A DNA stretch of 64,000 bases, from contig NZ_LT629710.1 in NCBI RefSeq assembly GCF_900104535.1, positions 806,001-870,000 on the forward strand, in the 5' to 3' direction. Position 1 is the stretch's first letter, and every line of letters begins with the position of its first letter. Below the pieces are notes generated by a model. That model saw only the letters and a list, made by a program, of their open reading frames with translations, did not search any database and was not told the DNA's origin. Both the position numbers and the translations under genes were made by a program. This DNA comes from Nakamurella panacisegetis. GTDB lineage: Bacteria > Actinomycetota > Actinomycetes > Mycobacteriales > Nakamurellaceae. This document shows, piece by piece, positions 46,648 through 55,432 of the stretch.

Positions 46648-48539
46648 CCGATCAGAACAACACCACCGGGACCGGCGGGCTGGGAACGAGGATGATGAGC
46701 ACCCCCGCCGTGCCGCTCGACCCGAACGCCGACAACGCCTGGCGCGGAGTCGCCGCCGAGGATTCGGGCGACATCTCGGTCGAGGTCGGCATCAAGCTCC
46801 AAGCGCGATCGCGCCGACTGCTCGGGTCACTGCTGCGGCCGCACCGCCGACTCACCGTGCTGGCCACCGTCATGGTCGTGATCAGCGAACTGGCCTTCCT
46901 GGTCGGCCCGTTGATCGTCGCCTACGGGATCGACACCGCGGTGCCGGCCCTGTCCGCCGGCAACGGAGCTCCGCTGACCTTCACGGCCATCGCCTACCTC
47001 GGAGCCGGGGTGGTCAATGCGTTGGCCAAGGCCACCTTCGTGCGGTTGTCGGCACGGATCTCGCAGGCCGTGTTGTTCGACCTCCGGGGTCGGGTCTTCA
47101 CCCATTCCCAGTCGCTGAGCCTGTCCTTCCACGAGAAGTACACCTCGGGACGGGTCATCGCGCGGATGACGAGCGACCTCGACACCCTCTCCGACCTGGC
47201 TGAACAAGGTCTCGACGGGCTGATCTCGGGTGTGCTGTCAGTGGTGGCGATCAGCGTCGCGCTGCTGTTCCTGGATCTGCCGCTCGGCCTGATCGCGCTA
47301 CTGGCGATGGTTCCGGTCTTCCTGCTGACCCGATGGTTCCAGGGCACCTCCCGCACGATCTACCGGCGCACCCGCGCCGCCATCGCATCGCTGATCGTGC
47401 AGTTCACCGAGACGATGAACGGCCTCCGGGCAGTGCTGACGTTCCGGCGGCAGGGCCGCAACGCAGCCATCTTCGCCGGGTTCAACAACGAGAACGCGGC
47501 CGCCAACGGCGACGGGTTGGTCGCACTGGCCCGCTACACCCCCGGGGTGCGGCTGGTCGGAAACCTGGCGCTGACCGCCGTGATGATCGTCGGCGCGGTG
47601 CAGGTGATCAACTCGCAGCTGGACATCGGCGTGCTCGCGGCGTTCCTGCTGTACGTGCGCCGGATGTACGACCCGCTCGACGAGCTGGCCATGTTCTACA
47701 ACTCCTACCAGTCGGCGGCGGCCGCGCTCGAGAAGTTGTCGGGCCTGCTCGAAGAGGTACCGAGCGTCCCGGAACCGGTCGACCCGGTCCCGCTGCCCGA
47801 CGTCACCGGACACGTCCGGTTCGAACAGGTGGAATTCTCCTACCACCCGGACGTGCCGGTGCTGCCGACTTTCGATCTGGATCTGCCGGCCGGGCAGACC
47901 CTGGCCGTGGTCGGCGCCACCGGAGCCGGAAAGTCGACGCTGGCCAAATTGCTGGCCCGGTTCTACGACCCGACCGCCGGCCGGGTCCTGCTCGACGACG
48001 TGGACGTCTCCCACCTCTCGACGGCCGATCTGCGCCGCGGAGTGGTGATGGTGACCCAGGAGTCCTTCCTGTTCTCGGGCTCGGTGGCCGACAACATAGC
48101 GCTGGGCAAGCCGGAGGCCACGCGGGCCGAGATCGAGGCCGCGGCCGACGAGATCGGGGCCGGGGACTTCATCCGGGCCCTCCCCGACGGCTTCGACACC
48201 GACGTCCGCAAGCGGGGCGGGCGGCTGTCGGCCGGGCAACGTCAGCTGGTCGGGTTCGCCCGTGCATTCCTGGCCGATCCGGCCGTGCTGATCCTCGACG
48301 AGGCCACGGCCTCCCTCGACATTCCGTCGGAGCGAGCGGTGCAGGCCGCCCTGCGGACCGTGCTGCACAACCGGACCGCGGTGATCATCGCCCACCGGCT
48401 GTCGACCGTCGAGATCGCCGATCGGGTGCTGGTGATGGAGCACGGACGGATCGCCGAGGACGGCCGGCCCGCCGACCTGATCGGCGGCGGCGGCCGATTC
48501 GCCGGCCTGCACACCGCCTGGCAGGATTCGCTGGTCTGA
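46644..48539 (+). CDS. ABC exporter half-transporter with catalytic Walker B site
   Basis: The ATG at 46644 gives 631 residues. A soluble N-terminal part of about 65 residues precedes six membrane helices. The ATPase domain has GATGAGKST (Lys430), signature LSAGQRQLVGFARAF and VLILDEATASLD with catalytic Glu553. The signature has Ala in place of the second Gly, which matches the degenerate site it would form with the partner's Asp522. With the overlapping upstream gene it makes one heterodimeric exporter. Confidence 0.92.
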   Translation: MTDQNNTTGTGGLGTRMMSTPAVPLDPNADNAWRGVAAEDSGDISVEVGIKLQARSRRLLGSLLRPHRRLTVLATVMVVISELAFLVGPLIVAYGIDTAVPALSAGNGAPLTFTAIAYLGAGVVNALAKATFVRLSARISQAVLFDLRGRVFTHSQSLSLSFHEKYTSGRVIARMTSDLDTLSDLAEQGLDGLISGVLSVVAISVALLFLDLPLGLIALLAMVPVFLLTRWFQGTSRTIYRRTRAAIASLIVQFTETMNGLRAVLTFRRQGRNAAIFAGFNNENAAANGDGLVALARYTPGVRLVGNLALTAVMIVGAVQVINSQLDIGVLAAFLLYVRRMYDPLDELAMFYNSYQSAAAALEKLSGLLEEVPSVPEPVDPVPLPDVTGHVRFEQVEFSYHPDVPVLPTFDLDLPAGQTLAVVGATGAGKSTLAKLLARFYDPTAGRVLLDDVDVSHLSTADLRRGVVMVTQESFLFSGSVADNIALGKPEATRAEIEAAADEIGAGDFIRALPDGFDTDVRKRGGRLSAGQRQLVGFARAFLADPAVLILDEATASLDIPSERAVQAALRTVLHNRTAVIIAHRLSTVEIADRVLVMEHGRIAEDGRPADLIGGGGRFAGLHTAWQDSLV

Positions 48540-48626
48540 GCGGCGGAACGCGGCGCTCGGCCAACCGACCGGGCCTGCCCGGCGCGGAGCGCGGTTCAAC
48601 TCACCGGCGCCGGGAGACGGGCCCGG

Positions 48627-49514
48627 TCAGCTGATCTGGGCGATGTTCTGGACGGCCACGAACAGTCCGATCGCGATCAACATGGCGGCGAAGATCCGGG
48701 TCAGCAACCGGTCCGGGAGACGGCCGGCGATGGTCTTCCCGGCGAGGGAGGCCGCCATGGCGGCGATCGTGAACGGCACGATGATCGCCCAGTGGAAGTG
48801 CGCCGTGCCGGCCCGGGCCACCAGGGAGGCGGCGGAGTTGATCGCGATGATCAGCAACGATGTGGCCGCCGCGACCGGCATCGACAGGTCGAACAACAAC
48901 ACCAGGACCGGGACGATGACGAAACCGCCGCCGACGCCGAAGAATCCGGTCATGAAGCCGACCCCGAGGCCGGCGACGAGGATCTTCGCGCCCGCGGTCC
49001 AGCGGCTGCCCTGGCCGAACTCCCGGGACCGCGCCGGAGCCTCGCCGACCGGCGAAGCGGCGCGGGCAGCGACGGTCCGTTCGGCGTCGGAGCTCTCGGC
49101 CGGTCCCGCGAATCTCGCGGCCCCGACGGAAGCGGTTGCCGGCTCGGGCTTTCGGTTGCGGGCGCGCAGCAGCATGCCGGTGGCCGCCAGACCCATCACC
49201 ACCGCGAAGGCGATCAGCAGGTAGTGCTGGTTGACCTGCCGGTTCAGGGCCGTCCCGAGGTAGGCGGCCGCCGTGCCGGCGATGCCGAACATCACCCCGA
49301 GTCGCCAGCGGACGTGCCCGCTGCGGGCGTAGCCGATCATGCCGGTCAGCGCGGCCGCCCCCACGATGATCAGGCTGCTGGTGGTCGCGTCGCGGGCCGA
49401 CTGTCCCAGCAGATACACCAGGGCGGGCACGGTCAGGATCGCGCCGCCGCCGCCCAGGGCACCGAGGAAGGCCCCGATCACCAGCCCGAGGCCCAGTGCG
49501 GCCAGGGCGGTCAT
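48627..49514 (-). CDS. TauE/SafE-family sulfite/sulfonate exporter
   Basis: The ATG at 49514 gives 295 residues with about eight membrane helices in two homologous halves. The family motifs appear as FLGALGGGGAILTVPALVYL in the first half and TGFFGVGGGFVIVPVLVLLF in the second. A hydrophilic loop of about 50 residues separates the halves. Members export sulfite, sulfoacetate or related sulfur anions. Its start overlaps the stop of a GntR regulator (49511-49514), and a persulfide-dioxygenase-like gene diverges from them. The set suggests removal of sulfite made from persulfides. Confidence 0.88.
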   Translation of the reverse strand: MTALAALGLGLVIGAFLGALGGGGAILTVPALVYLLGQSARDATTSSLIIVGAAALTGMIGYARSGHVRWRLGVMFGIAGTAAAYLGTALNRQVNQHYLLIAFAVVMGLAATGMLLRARNRKPEPATASVGAARFAGPAESSDAERTVAARAASPVGEAPARSREFGQGSRWTAGAKILVAGLGVGFMTGFFGVGGGFVIVPVLVLLFDLSMPVAAATSLLIIAINSAASLVARAGTAHFHWAIIVPFTIAAMAASLAGKTIAGRLPDRLLTRIFAAMLIAIGLFVAVQNIAQIS

Positions 49515-50356
49515 GCGACGGTCCCGGCGATGTGGGTGGAGCCCGGCGGTCGCGGGGCCGTGACGCCGGCGCCGGGGTCGAAGTGGTAGCCGGCCGGGGT
49601 GAACTGGGCGGTGAGGCTGAATCGGTCGGCCCGGACGAGGGTGTGCCGCCACTCGACCGGCACCCCGTCCGAGCAGCCCAACCGGTCAAGAGCCAGGGCC
49701 GCCACCTCCGGTGGGTTCTGCAGCAACCGCGCTTCGCCCGCCGTCGGGACGACGGCGCGGATGAGTTCCTGACCGCCGGTCAGCCGGACGCCGCAGAGTC
49801 TGTGCATCTGCTCGTACAAGGAAGTGTGGGTGAAGTCGACCTCCAGCAGCGGTGCGGCCCAGGACGCCGCCAGGTAGATCCGGTCCACGGCAAGCGGTTC
49901 ATCCCCGGCCAACCGGAGACGCTCGAGGTGCACCAGCGGCGTGGACTCCTCGAGTCCAAGGCGGGTGGCGACGACCCCGTCGGCGCGGACGTCCAGCCGA
50001 CGGACGATGCTGCGCTGGGTCAACCCCGCAGCCTCGACCGACGCGAACAGGCTGTAGAGCGCGCCACCCATCTGCTGCTGGATCACCGTCGGCTCCGCGA
50101 CGGTCGACGCCCGCCCCCGGGCGGCGGTCACCAGACCGTCACTGCGCAACGACCGCAACGCTTCACGGATGGTGTGCCGGCTCGCCGCGTACTCCTGCGC
50201 CAAGGCATGCTCGCCGGGGAACCCGTCGTGGAACTGACCGGCCAGCAGCCGTGCCTGCAGGTCTTCACGCACCTGACGCCACAGCGGGCCGACGCCGGTC
50301 AGCGCGCGTCCGTCGACCGCCCGAGGTGACCGGTACGGCACCTTCATCGTCCTCAT
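49511..50356 (-). CDS. GntR-family (HutC-like) transcriptional regulator
   Basis: The ATG at 50356, with GAGG upstream, gives 281 residues; ATG 50347 is a second choice. The winged helix is WRQVREDLQARLLAGQF ... GEHALAQEYAASRHTIREALRSL. The C-terminal UTRA-type domain ends in WRHTLVRADRFSLTAQFTPA. The upstream palindrome at 50406 is a good operator. It is the first gene of a two-gene operon with the TauE/SafE exporter and diverges from the MBL-rhodanese gene, so it probably senses a sulfur compound. Confidence 0.88.
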   Translation of the reverse strand: MRTMKVPYRSPRAVDGRALTGVGPLWRQVREDLQARLLAGQFHDGFPGEHALAQEYAASRHTIREALRSLRSDGLVTAARGRASTVAEPTVIQQQMGGALYSLFASVEAAGLTQRSIVRRLDVRADGVVATRLGLEESTPLVHLERLRLAGDEPLAVDRIYLAASWAAPLLEVDFTHTSLYEQMHRLCGVRLTGGQELIRAVVPTAGEARLLQNPPEVAALALDRLGCSDGVPVEWRHTLVRADRFSLTAQFTPAGYHFDPGAGVTAPRPPGSTHIAGTVA

Positions 50357-50405
50357 CACGCGGGACCTCGATTCCGTTTGTCGTCCACTCGGCCTAGAGT
50401 ACCGA

Positions 50406-50419
50406 AATGTACGTACATT
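50406..50419. promoter_or_regulatory. Perfect 14-bp palindrome, probable GntR operator
   Basis: AATGTACGTACATT lies between gntR (start 50356, minus) and the MBL-rhodanese gene (start 50470, plus). It contains a GT-N4-AC core (GTACGTAC) as in GntR-family sites. One dimer here could control both directions. Confidence 0.7.
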
Positions 50420-50469
50420 CAACGCGGTGGCCATACGGACACCGAAACGCGCGGCGACGAGGAGAACCC

Positions 50470-51921
50470 ATGAGGGTCGAAGTGATCGACACCAGCGAGC
50501 TCGGTGACCGGAGCTACGTGGTCCACGACGGGCGCACGGCGATCGTGGTCGACCCGCAACGCGACGTCGACCGGGTCGAGGCGATCCTGGCCACCAAGGC
50601 TCTGAGCTGCGAGGCGGTACTGGAGACCCACATCCACAACGACTACGTCACCGGTGGGTACGTGCTGGCTCAGCGCACCGGCGGGGCCTACGTTCTCTCC
50701 GGCGCCGATCCGGTCGATTTCGATCGGGTTCCGGTCGAGGACGGCGCCGTGTTGAACTTCGGCGCCCTGCGGGTGCGGGTGATCGCCACTCCGGGCCACA
50801 CCGACACCCACCTGGCGTACGTGGTCGACCAACCGGGCTCGGCCGACTCCCCGGCGGTGTTCACCGGCGGTTCGCTGCTGTTCGGTTCAGTGGGCCGGAC
50901 CGATCTGGTCGACCCGGCGCGGACCGAGGAACTCACCCACGCGCAGTACCACTCCGCCCGTCGGCTCTCGTCGATGCTCGATCCCGACGTGCCGGTCTAC
51001 CCCACCCACGGGTTCGGCTCGTTCTGCTCGTCCGGCTCGGCCACCGGCGGCGACTCCTCCACCATCGGAGCCGAACGCGCCCGCAACGACGCCCTCACAG
51101 CGGCCGACGAGGAAGGCTTCGTCGCGGCGCTCATCGCCAACCTCACGGCCTACCCGGCCTACTACGCACACATGGCACCGCTGAACCGGCAGGGTCCGAC
51201 CGCCATGGATCTTTCGGCACCGAAAGTGGTTGGCCCGCAACAGCTGCCGCATCTGATCTCGGCCGGTGACTGGGTGGTGGATCTGCGGGAACGCACCGCC
51301 TACGCGGCCTCCCACCTCGACGGGACGATCAGCATCGCGCTCGGCGCCCAGTTCGCCACCTACCTGGGCTGGTTGATGCCCTGGGGTGAGAATCTGACCC
51401 TGCTCGGCGAGACGGCCGAGCAGATCACCGACGCCCAGCGCCAACTCGCCCGGATCGGTATCGACCGACCGGACGGCGCCGCGGTCGGCGCCGCCGAATA
51501 CCTGGCCGCCGGGCGGCTCAGCAGCTACCCGCGGGTCAGCTTCCCCGACGCCGCCCACGCGCTGGGCCTGGGACACACCCACGATCACGGCCATCCGCAC
51601 GGCCACCACGACCGCAACGGTCAGGTCGTACTGGACGTGCGGCGCGACGACGAGCGCGCCGTCGGCTTCATCCCCGGATCCGCCCACATTCCGCTGCACT
51701 CGCTGCTGGCCCGACTGGACGAGGTCCCACCGGGACGGTTGTGGGTGCACTGCGCCAGTGGGTTCCGGGCCTCCATCGCCGCCAGCCTGCTCGCCCGCGC
51801 CGGCCGCGAGGTCATGTACATCGACGACACCTACGACACCGCGGTGGCCATGGGGCTGACCTCGACGCGCATCGAACTCCAGGACGAATCAGAACGGGAC
51901 GCGGGCCTCGTGCGCGGCTGA
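50470..51921 (+). CDS. Metallo-beta-lactamase persulfide-dioxygenase-like protein with two rhodanese domains
   Basis: The ATG at 50470 behind GGAG gives 483 residues. The N-terminal MBL domain has THIHNDYVTGG (His54, His56, Asp58), GHTDTH and TGGSLLFGSVGRTDL, as in ETHE1/CstB proteins. A first rhodanese domain (about 275-335) lacks a catalytic cysteine. A second (about 385-470) has Cys428 in VHCASGFRAS. A His-rich loop HTHDHGHPHGHH joins them. CstB-type enzymes oxidise low-molecular-weight persulfides to thiosulfate or sulfite. The divergent GntR-TauE operon would then regulate and export the product. Confidence 0.9.
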   Translation: MRVEVIDTSELGDRSYVVHDGRTAIVVDPQRDVDRVEAILATKALSCEAVLETHIHNDYVTGGYVLAQRTGGAYVLSGADPVDFDRVPVEDGAVLNFGALRVRVIATPGHTDTHLAYVVDQPGSADSPAVFTGGSLLFGSVGRTDLVDPARTEELTHAQYHSARRLSSMLDPDVPVYPTHGFGSFCSSGSATGGDSSTIGAERARNDALTAADEEGFVAALIANLTAYPAYYAHMAPLNRQGPTAMDLSAPKVVGPQQLPHLISAGDWVVDLRERTAYAASHLDGTISIALGAQFATYLGWLMPWGENLTLLGETAEQITDAQRQLARIGIDRPDGAAVGAAEYLAAGRLSSYPRVSFPDAAHALGLGHTHDHGHPHGHHDRNGQVVLDVRRDDERAVGFIPGSAHIPLHSLLARLDEVPPGRLWVHCASGFRASIAASLLARAGREVMYIDDTYDTAVAMGLTSTRIELQDESERDAGLVRG

Positions 51922-52092
51922 CACCACGGCGGCGATCCGCCGCACGCGGTCACCCCAGCGACCTCGCGTCTCCGGCTGGACGGGCACCGGCAGCGCTTCG
52001 GGATGCGGCTCGACCGGAGCGGTCGGGTCGTGGTGCGGCACGGGCGGAGTCTGGTCGCCATACGGCAACGCGGAAGGCCTGGTGTACGACAT
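51889..52092 (-). CDS. Possible small protein (67 aa), weakly supported
   Basis: A frame from ATG 52092 encodes a Pro-rich soluble peptide ending WGDRVRRIAAVVSAAHEARVPF. It overlaps the end of the MBL-rhodanese gene by 33 bp and has no clear ribosome site. The C-terminal helix looks protein-like, but no family is recognised. It may be a non-coding frame. Confidence 0.3.
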   Translation of the reverse strand: MSYTRPSALPYGDQTPPVPHHDPTAPVEPHPEALPVPVQPETRGRWGDRVRRIAAVVSAAHEARVPF

Positions 52093-52374
52093 GAGATGAC
52101 TCGGATTCTGTGAAGGTGGCGGCAGGTGACGGGCCGCGAACCATCAAAGAGGTGGCTCAGCGGCAGGCGTCGCCGCAACAGAGCCGATCATCAACCGACA
52201 GGGGCGTCACACCGATCAGGCACACGCAGAATGCTGTGCCCGCTCCCGGCGCGATGGTGTCCACGGGACCAGAGAACCACACCGTCACCTCGAGGGGCAA
52301 CCACGCGAGGTCGGTCCGTCCCCGCGCTCCGCGCCGGTCACCCCCGGCCCGGCGCCCCGATCCGGCGGCGGGAC
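52093..52374. other. Region with no clear gene; possible Cys-rich leader peptide at 52157-52225 (minus)
   Basis: No standard gene is visible. On the minus strand a 22-codon frame from GTG 52225 (or 17 codons from GTG 52210) ends at 52157 and encodes TPLSVDDRLCCGDACR. The clustered cysteines are suggestive beside sulfur and arsenic genes, like cysteine-sensing leader peptides. There is no good ribosome site, and the only downstream frame is the weak one at 52092, so support is low. Confidence 0.3.
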
Positions 52375-52800
52375 CTACGACTGGCCGACGTCGGCCCGTA
52401 GGTGCTCGGCGAGAGCCCGGACCCGGGCGGCGATGTCGTCGCGCACGAGCCGCATCCGCTCGATCCCGTCTATCCCCCGCTCGGAGGGTTCGTCGGTGTC
52501 CCAGACCTCGACCGGGGTGTCACCGACCGGCCGGACGTGCGCGTCGCGGCCCAGCACGACGACGCGGTCGGCGGCGGCGACCATGTCGTCGGTGAGCTGC
52601 CGGGTCCGCTCGCCCGTGATGTCGACTCCCAGTTCCAGCAACGACTGCGCGGACAGGGCGTTGATCGTGTCGCCCGGCTGTGTCCCGGCCGAGGACACCT
52701 CGACCTCGTCGCCGACGGCGGCTCGCATGAGCCCCGCGGCCATCTGCGACTTTCCGCCGTTCTTCACGCACACGAACAGGACAGACGGTCGATCGGTCAT
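52375..52800 (-). CDS. arsC: Arsenate reductase, mycothiol-dependent type (ArsC1/ArsC2-like)
   Basis: The 141-residue protein has the low-molecular-weight phosphatase fold. Its P-loop is CVKNGGKSQM (Cys11), with Lys17 at the usual arginine position. This NGGKSQ form is that of the Corynebacterium arsenate-mycothiol transferases, which join arsenate to mycothiol for reduction by mycoredoxin. There is no second cysteine pair. It is the last gene of the minus-strand arsenic cluster. Confidence 0.85.
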   Translation of the reverse strand: MTDRPSVLFVCVKNGGKSQMAAGLMRAAVGDEVEVSSAGTQPGDTINALSAQSLLELGVDITGERTRQLTDDMVAAADRVVVLGRDAHVRPVGDTPVEVWDTDEPSERGIDGIERMRLVRDDIAARVRALAEHLRADVGQS

Positions 52801-52881
52801 CGGCTGCTCCGGGTGGTGTCGGCCTGGCCGGGGCGGACCCGGCCCGCGGTCGATGGAGTCGCGTTCGCGATCACGACGTCG

Positions 52882-53292
52882 TCAGACCTTGGCCGGGAGC
52901 AACTCGGCGATCAGAGCCTCGACCCGGCGGCGGATCTCGTCGCGGATCGGCCGGACCGCCTCCACGCCCTGACCGGCCGGATCCTCCAGCTCCCAGTCCT
53001 CGTAGCGTTTGCCGGGGAAGATCGGGCAGGCGTCACCGCAGCCCATGGTGATCACCACGTCGGAGGCCCGCACGGCCTCGGAGGTCAGCACCTTGGGCAC
53101 CTGCGCGGTGATGTCGACTCCCACCTCGGACATGGCCTCGACGGCGGCCGGATTGACCTGATCGGCGGGCACGGATCCGGCCGAGCGGACTTCGATGGCG
53201 CCACCGGACAGGGCGGTCAAGAACCCGGCGGCCATCTGGGACCGACCCGCGTTGTGGACACAGACGAATAGCACGGAAGGCTGGTGAGGCAT
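52882..53292 (-). CDS. arsC: Arsenate reductase, second type with internal cysteines
   Basis: The 136-residue protein has a canonical P-loop CVHNAGRSQM (Cys11, Arg17) and a second motif MGCGDACPIFPGKRYEDW with Cys85 and Cys89. The extra cysteines suggest an intramolecular disulfide mechanism recycled by thioredoxin-like proteins. With the neighbouring mycothiol-type enzyme the cell would have two routes from arsenate to arsenite. It lies 43 bp downstream of acr3. Confidence 0.88.
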   Translation of the reverse strand: MPHQPSVLFVCVHNAGRSQMAAGFLTALSGGAIEVRSAGSVPADQVNPAAVEAMSEVGVDITAQVPKVLTSEAVRASDVVITMGCGDACPIFPGKRYEDWELEDPAGQGVEAVRPIRDEIRRRVEALIAELLPAKV

Positions 53293-53335
53293 CAGTGGTG
53301 ACTCCGATCGGGACGGGATTCGGGACAGGACATGG

Positions 53336-54460
53336 TCAGGACTTCACGGCCGTGCCGATCCCGCGGCCGGTCGCGGGGACAGCGGGGTCGTCGGGGAACA
53401 GGCGTCGGCCGGCCCAGAGGGCGACGTAGACCAGGGCGACCAGGGCCGGCACTTCGATCAGCGGCCCGACCACTCCGGCCAGGGCCTGACCGGACGTGAC
53501 GCCGAAGGTACCGATGGCCACCGCGATGGCCAGTTCGAAGTTGTTGCCGGCGGCGGTGAAGGCCAAGGTGGCGGTCTTGGCGTAGCCGAGGCCAAGGCGG
53601 CGGCCGAGGCCGAATCCCACGCCGAAGGTGATCACGAAGTACACGATCAGCGGCAGCGCGATCCGGGCGACGTCCCAGGGCCGGCTGGTGATCTGGTTTC
53701 CCTGCAGGGCGAACAACACGACGATGGTGAACAACAGCCCGTACAGCGCCCACGGCCCGATCTTCGGCAGCACGGTCGACTCGTAGTACGCCCGGCCCTT
53801 TCGCTTCTCGCCCAGGGTCCGGGTCAGGAAGCCGGCCACCAGCGGTATCCCGAGGAACACCAGCACGGAGACAGTGATCGCGCCGACCGAGAACCCGGCC
53901 GAGGTGGTGGCCAGCCCGAGCCAGCCCGGCAGCACCTGCAGGTAGAACCAACCGAGCGCACCGAAGGCAAGGACCTGGAAGACGGAATTGATGGCCACCA
54001 GCACGGCCGCAGCTTCCCGGTCGCCGCAGGCCAGTTCGTTCCAGATCATCACCATGGCGATGCAGCGGGCCAGCCCGACGATGATGAGCCCGGTCCGGTA
54101 CTCGGGCAGATCCGGCAGCAGCAGCCACGCCAGCGTGAACATCAGCGCCGGCCCGACGATCCAGTTCATCACCACGGACGCGATCAGCAGGCGTTTGTCG
54201 CCGGTGACCCGGCGGGTCTCGTTGTAGCGGACCTTGGCCAGCACCGGGTACATCATCACCAGCAGGCCGATGGCGATCGGCAACGACACCGACCCGACCT
54301 TCACCGCGTCCAGGCCCTTGGACAGGCCGGGGACCACCCGGCCCAGCAGCAACCCGACGGCCATGGCCGCGATGATCCAGACCGGGAGGAACCGGTCCAG
54401 CCGGGACAGCTTGGCCAGCACCGCCGGGGCGGCGACGTCCGGTGCGGGGGCCGTGGTCAC
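53336..54460 (-). CDS. acr3: Arsenite efflux permease, Acr3 family
   Basis: The GTG at 54460 overlaps the arsM stop by 4 bp (GTGA) and gives 374 residues with about ten membrane helices. Diagnostic stretches are VGLARCIAMVMIWNELACGD, with the essential cysteine, and FTAAGNNFELAIAVAIGTFG. Acr3 carriers expel arsenite by proton exchange. The gene is in the order arsM-acr3-arsC-arsC. Confidence 0.93.
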   Translation of the reverse strand: MTTAPAPDVAAPAVLAKLSRLDRFLPVWIIAAMAVGLLLGRVVPGLSKGLDAVKVGSVSLPIAIGLLVMMYPVLAKVRYNETRRVTGDKRLLIASVVMNWIVGPALMFTLAWLLLPDLPEYRTGLIIVGLARCIAMVMIWNELACGDREAAAVLVAINSVFQVLAFGALGWFYLQVLPGWLGLATTSAGFSVGAITVSVLVFLGIPLVAGFLTRTLGEKRKGRAYYESTVLPKIGPWALYGLLFTIVVLFALQGNQITSRPWDVARIALPLIVYFVITFGVGFGLGRRLGLGYAKTATLAFTAAGNNFELAIAVAIGTFGVTSGQALAGVVGPLIEVPALVALVYVALWAGRRLFPDDPAVPATGRGIGTAVKS

Positions 54461-55344
54461 CGGCACCCACAGGCCGTTGTCGGGGCCTGCCCGGTGGCGC
54501 TGGTGTCGCAACAGGCGGACTCGTCCGCTGGATCGTGGCGGGCGGCCGGCGCCGACGACGCACAGCAGTCGGCCGCGGCGGGCTTGGCGGCTCGGATGAT
54601 CGCGCCGTGCAGACCGTCGGCCACCTGGTGGGTGAACACGACCTCCGGGCCGTCGAACCCGGCCGCGACCAGTCCGTCGAGATATTCGGTGACCGACAGC
54701 GCACCCGCGATGCAGCCGACGTAGGAGCCTCGATCGGTCCGATCGGCGGGGGTGAGGCGATCCTCGGCCACGACGTCGGAGATGCCGATCCGTCCCGCCG
54801 GCGCCAGTACCCGGAACATCTCGGCCAGTACGGCCGGCTTGTCGGTCGACAGATTGATGACGCAGTTGGAGATGATCACGTCGATCGATGCGTCAGGGAG
54901 CGGGATCTGTTCGATCTGCCCCTTGAGGAACTCGACGTTCTGCGCGCCCGCGCGAGAGGCGTTGGCGCGAGCCAGCTCCAGCATCTCGTCGGTCATGTCC
55001 AAGCCGTAGGCGAAGCCCGATGGACCGACCCGTCGAGCCGAGAGCAGCACATCGATACCCCCTCCGGATCCCAGATCCAGCACCCTCTCCCCGTCCCGGA
55101 GATCCGCGACGGCCAGCGGGTTACCGCAGCCGAGCGATGCCAGCACCGCCTCGGCCGGCAGGCCGTCGGTCTCGTCGGCCCCGTACAGGTTCGCACCGAA
55201 CCGGTCGGATTCGTCACCGATCGCGACCACCGACAGTGCGTCGGTCGGGCCGCAGCAACTGGCGCCCGTTCCGGAACCGACAGCTCGCGCGGCGGCGGCG
55301 TAGCGGTCGCGGACGTGCTCACGGAGCTCGTCGGTCTGGCTCAT
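54457..55344 (-). CDS. arsM: Arsenite S-adenosylmethionine methyltransferase with Cys-rich tail
   Basis: The ATG at 55344 follows AAGGG and gives 295 residues. The SAM motif is [16 protein letters not shown]. Arsenic-binding cysteines are Cys30/31, Cys161 (SNCVINLS) and Cys211 (GSYVGCIAG). The last 36 residues add three further cysteine groups (260/261, 278/279, 292/294), ending ACGCR. ArsM methylates arsenite to volatile or less toxic forms. The tail is an extension beyond the family core. It is the first gene after the divergent arsR. Confidence 0.93.
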   Translation of the reverse strand: MSQTDELREHVRDRYAAAARAVGSGTGASCCGPTDALSVVAIGDESDRFGANLYGADETDGLPAEAVLASLGCGNPLAVADLRDGERVLDLGSGGGIDVLLSARRVGPSGFAYGLDMTDEMLELARANASRAGAQNVEFLKGQIEQIPLPDASIDVIISNCVINLSTDKPAVLAEMFRVLAPAGRIGISDVVAEDRLTPADRTDRGSYVGCIAGALSVTEYLDGLVAAGFDGPEVVFTHQVADGLHGAIIRAAKPAAADCCASSAPAARHDPADESACCDTSATGQAPTTACGCR

Positions 55345-55393
55345 GGCTGACACCCTTCATAGATGAACGTCGATGCCTCAACCATGGCTGTAC

Positions 55394-55413
55394 ACATAGA
55401 CCTTTGTCAATGT
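55394..55413. promoter_or_regulatory. Probable ArsR operator in the arsM-arsR divergent region
   Basis: ACATAGAC-CTTT-GTCAATGT is an inverted repeat with one mismatch in eight. It lies 20 bp before the arsR start and about 50 bp before the arsM start, well placed to repress both. Confidence 0.55.
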
Positions 55414-55432
55414 CTGGCGCATACTGGTCTCC

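Noticed and set aside
55418-55426. A further copy of the citrate-synthase-linked repeat (GCGCATACT before arsR)
   Set aside because: Only the first eight bases match the 17-mer and there is no partner arm nearby; probably chance.
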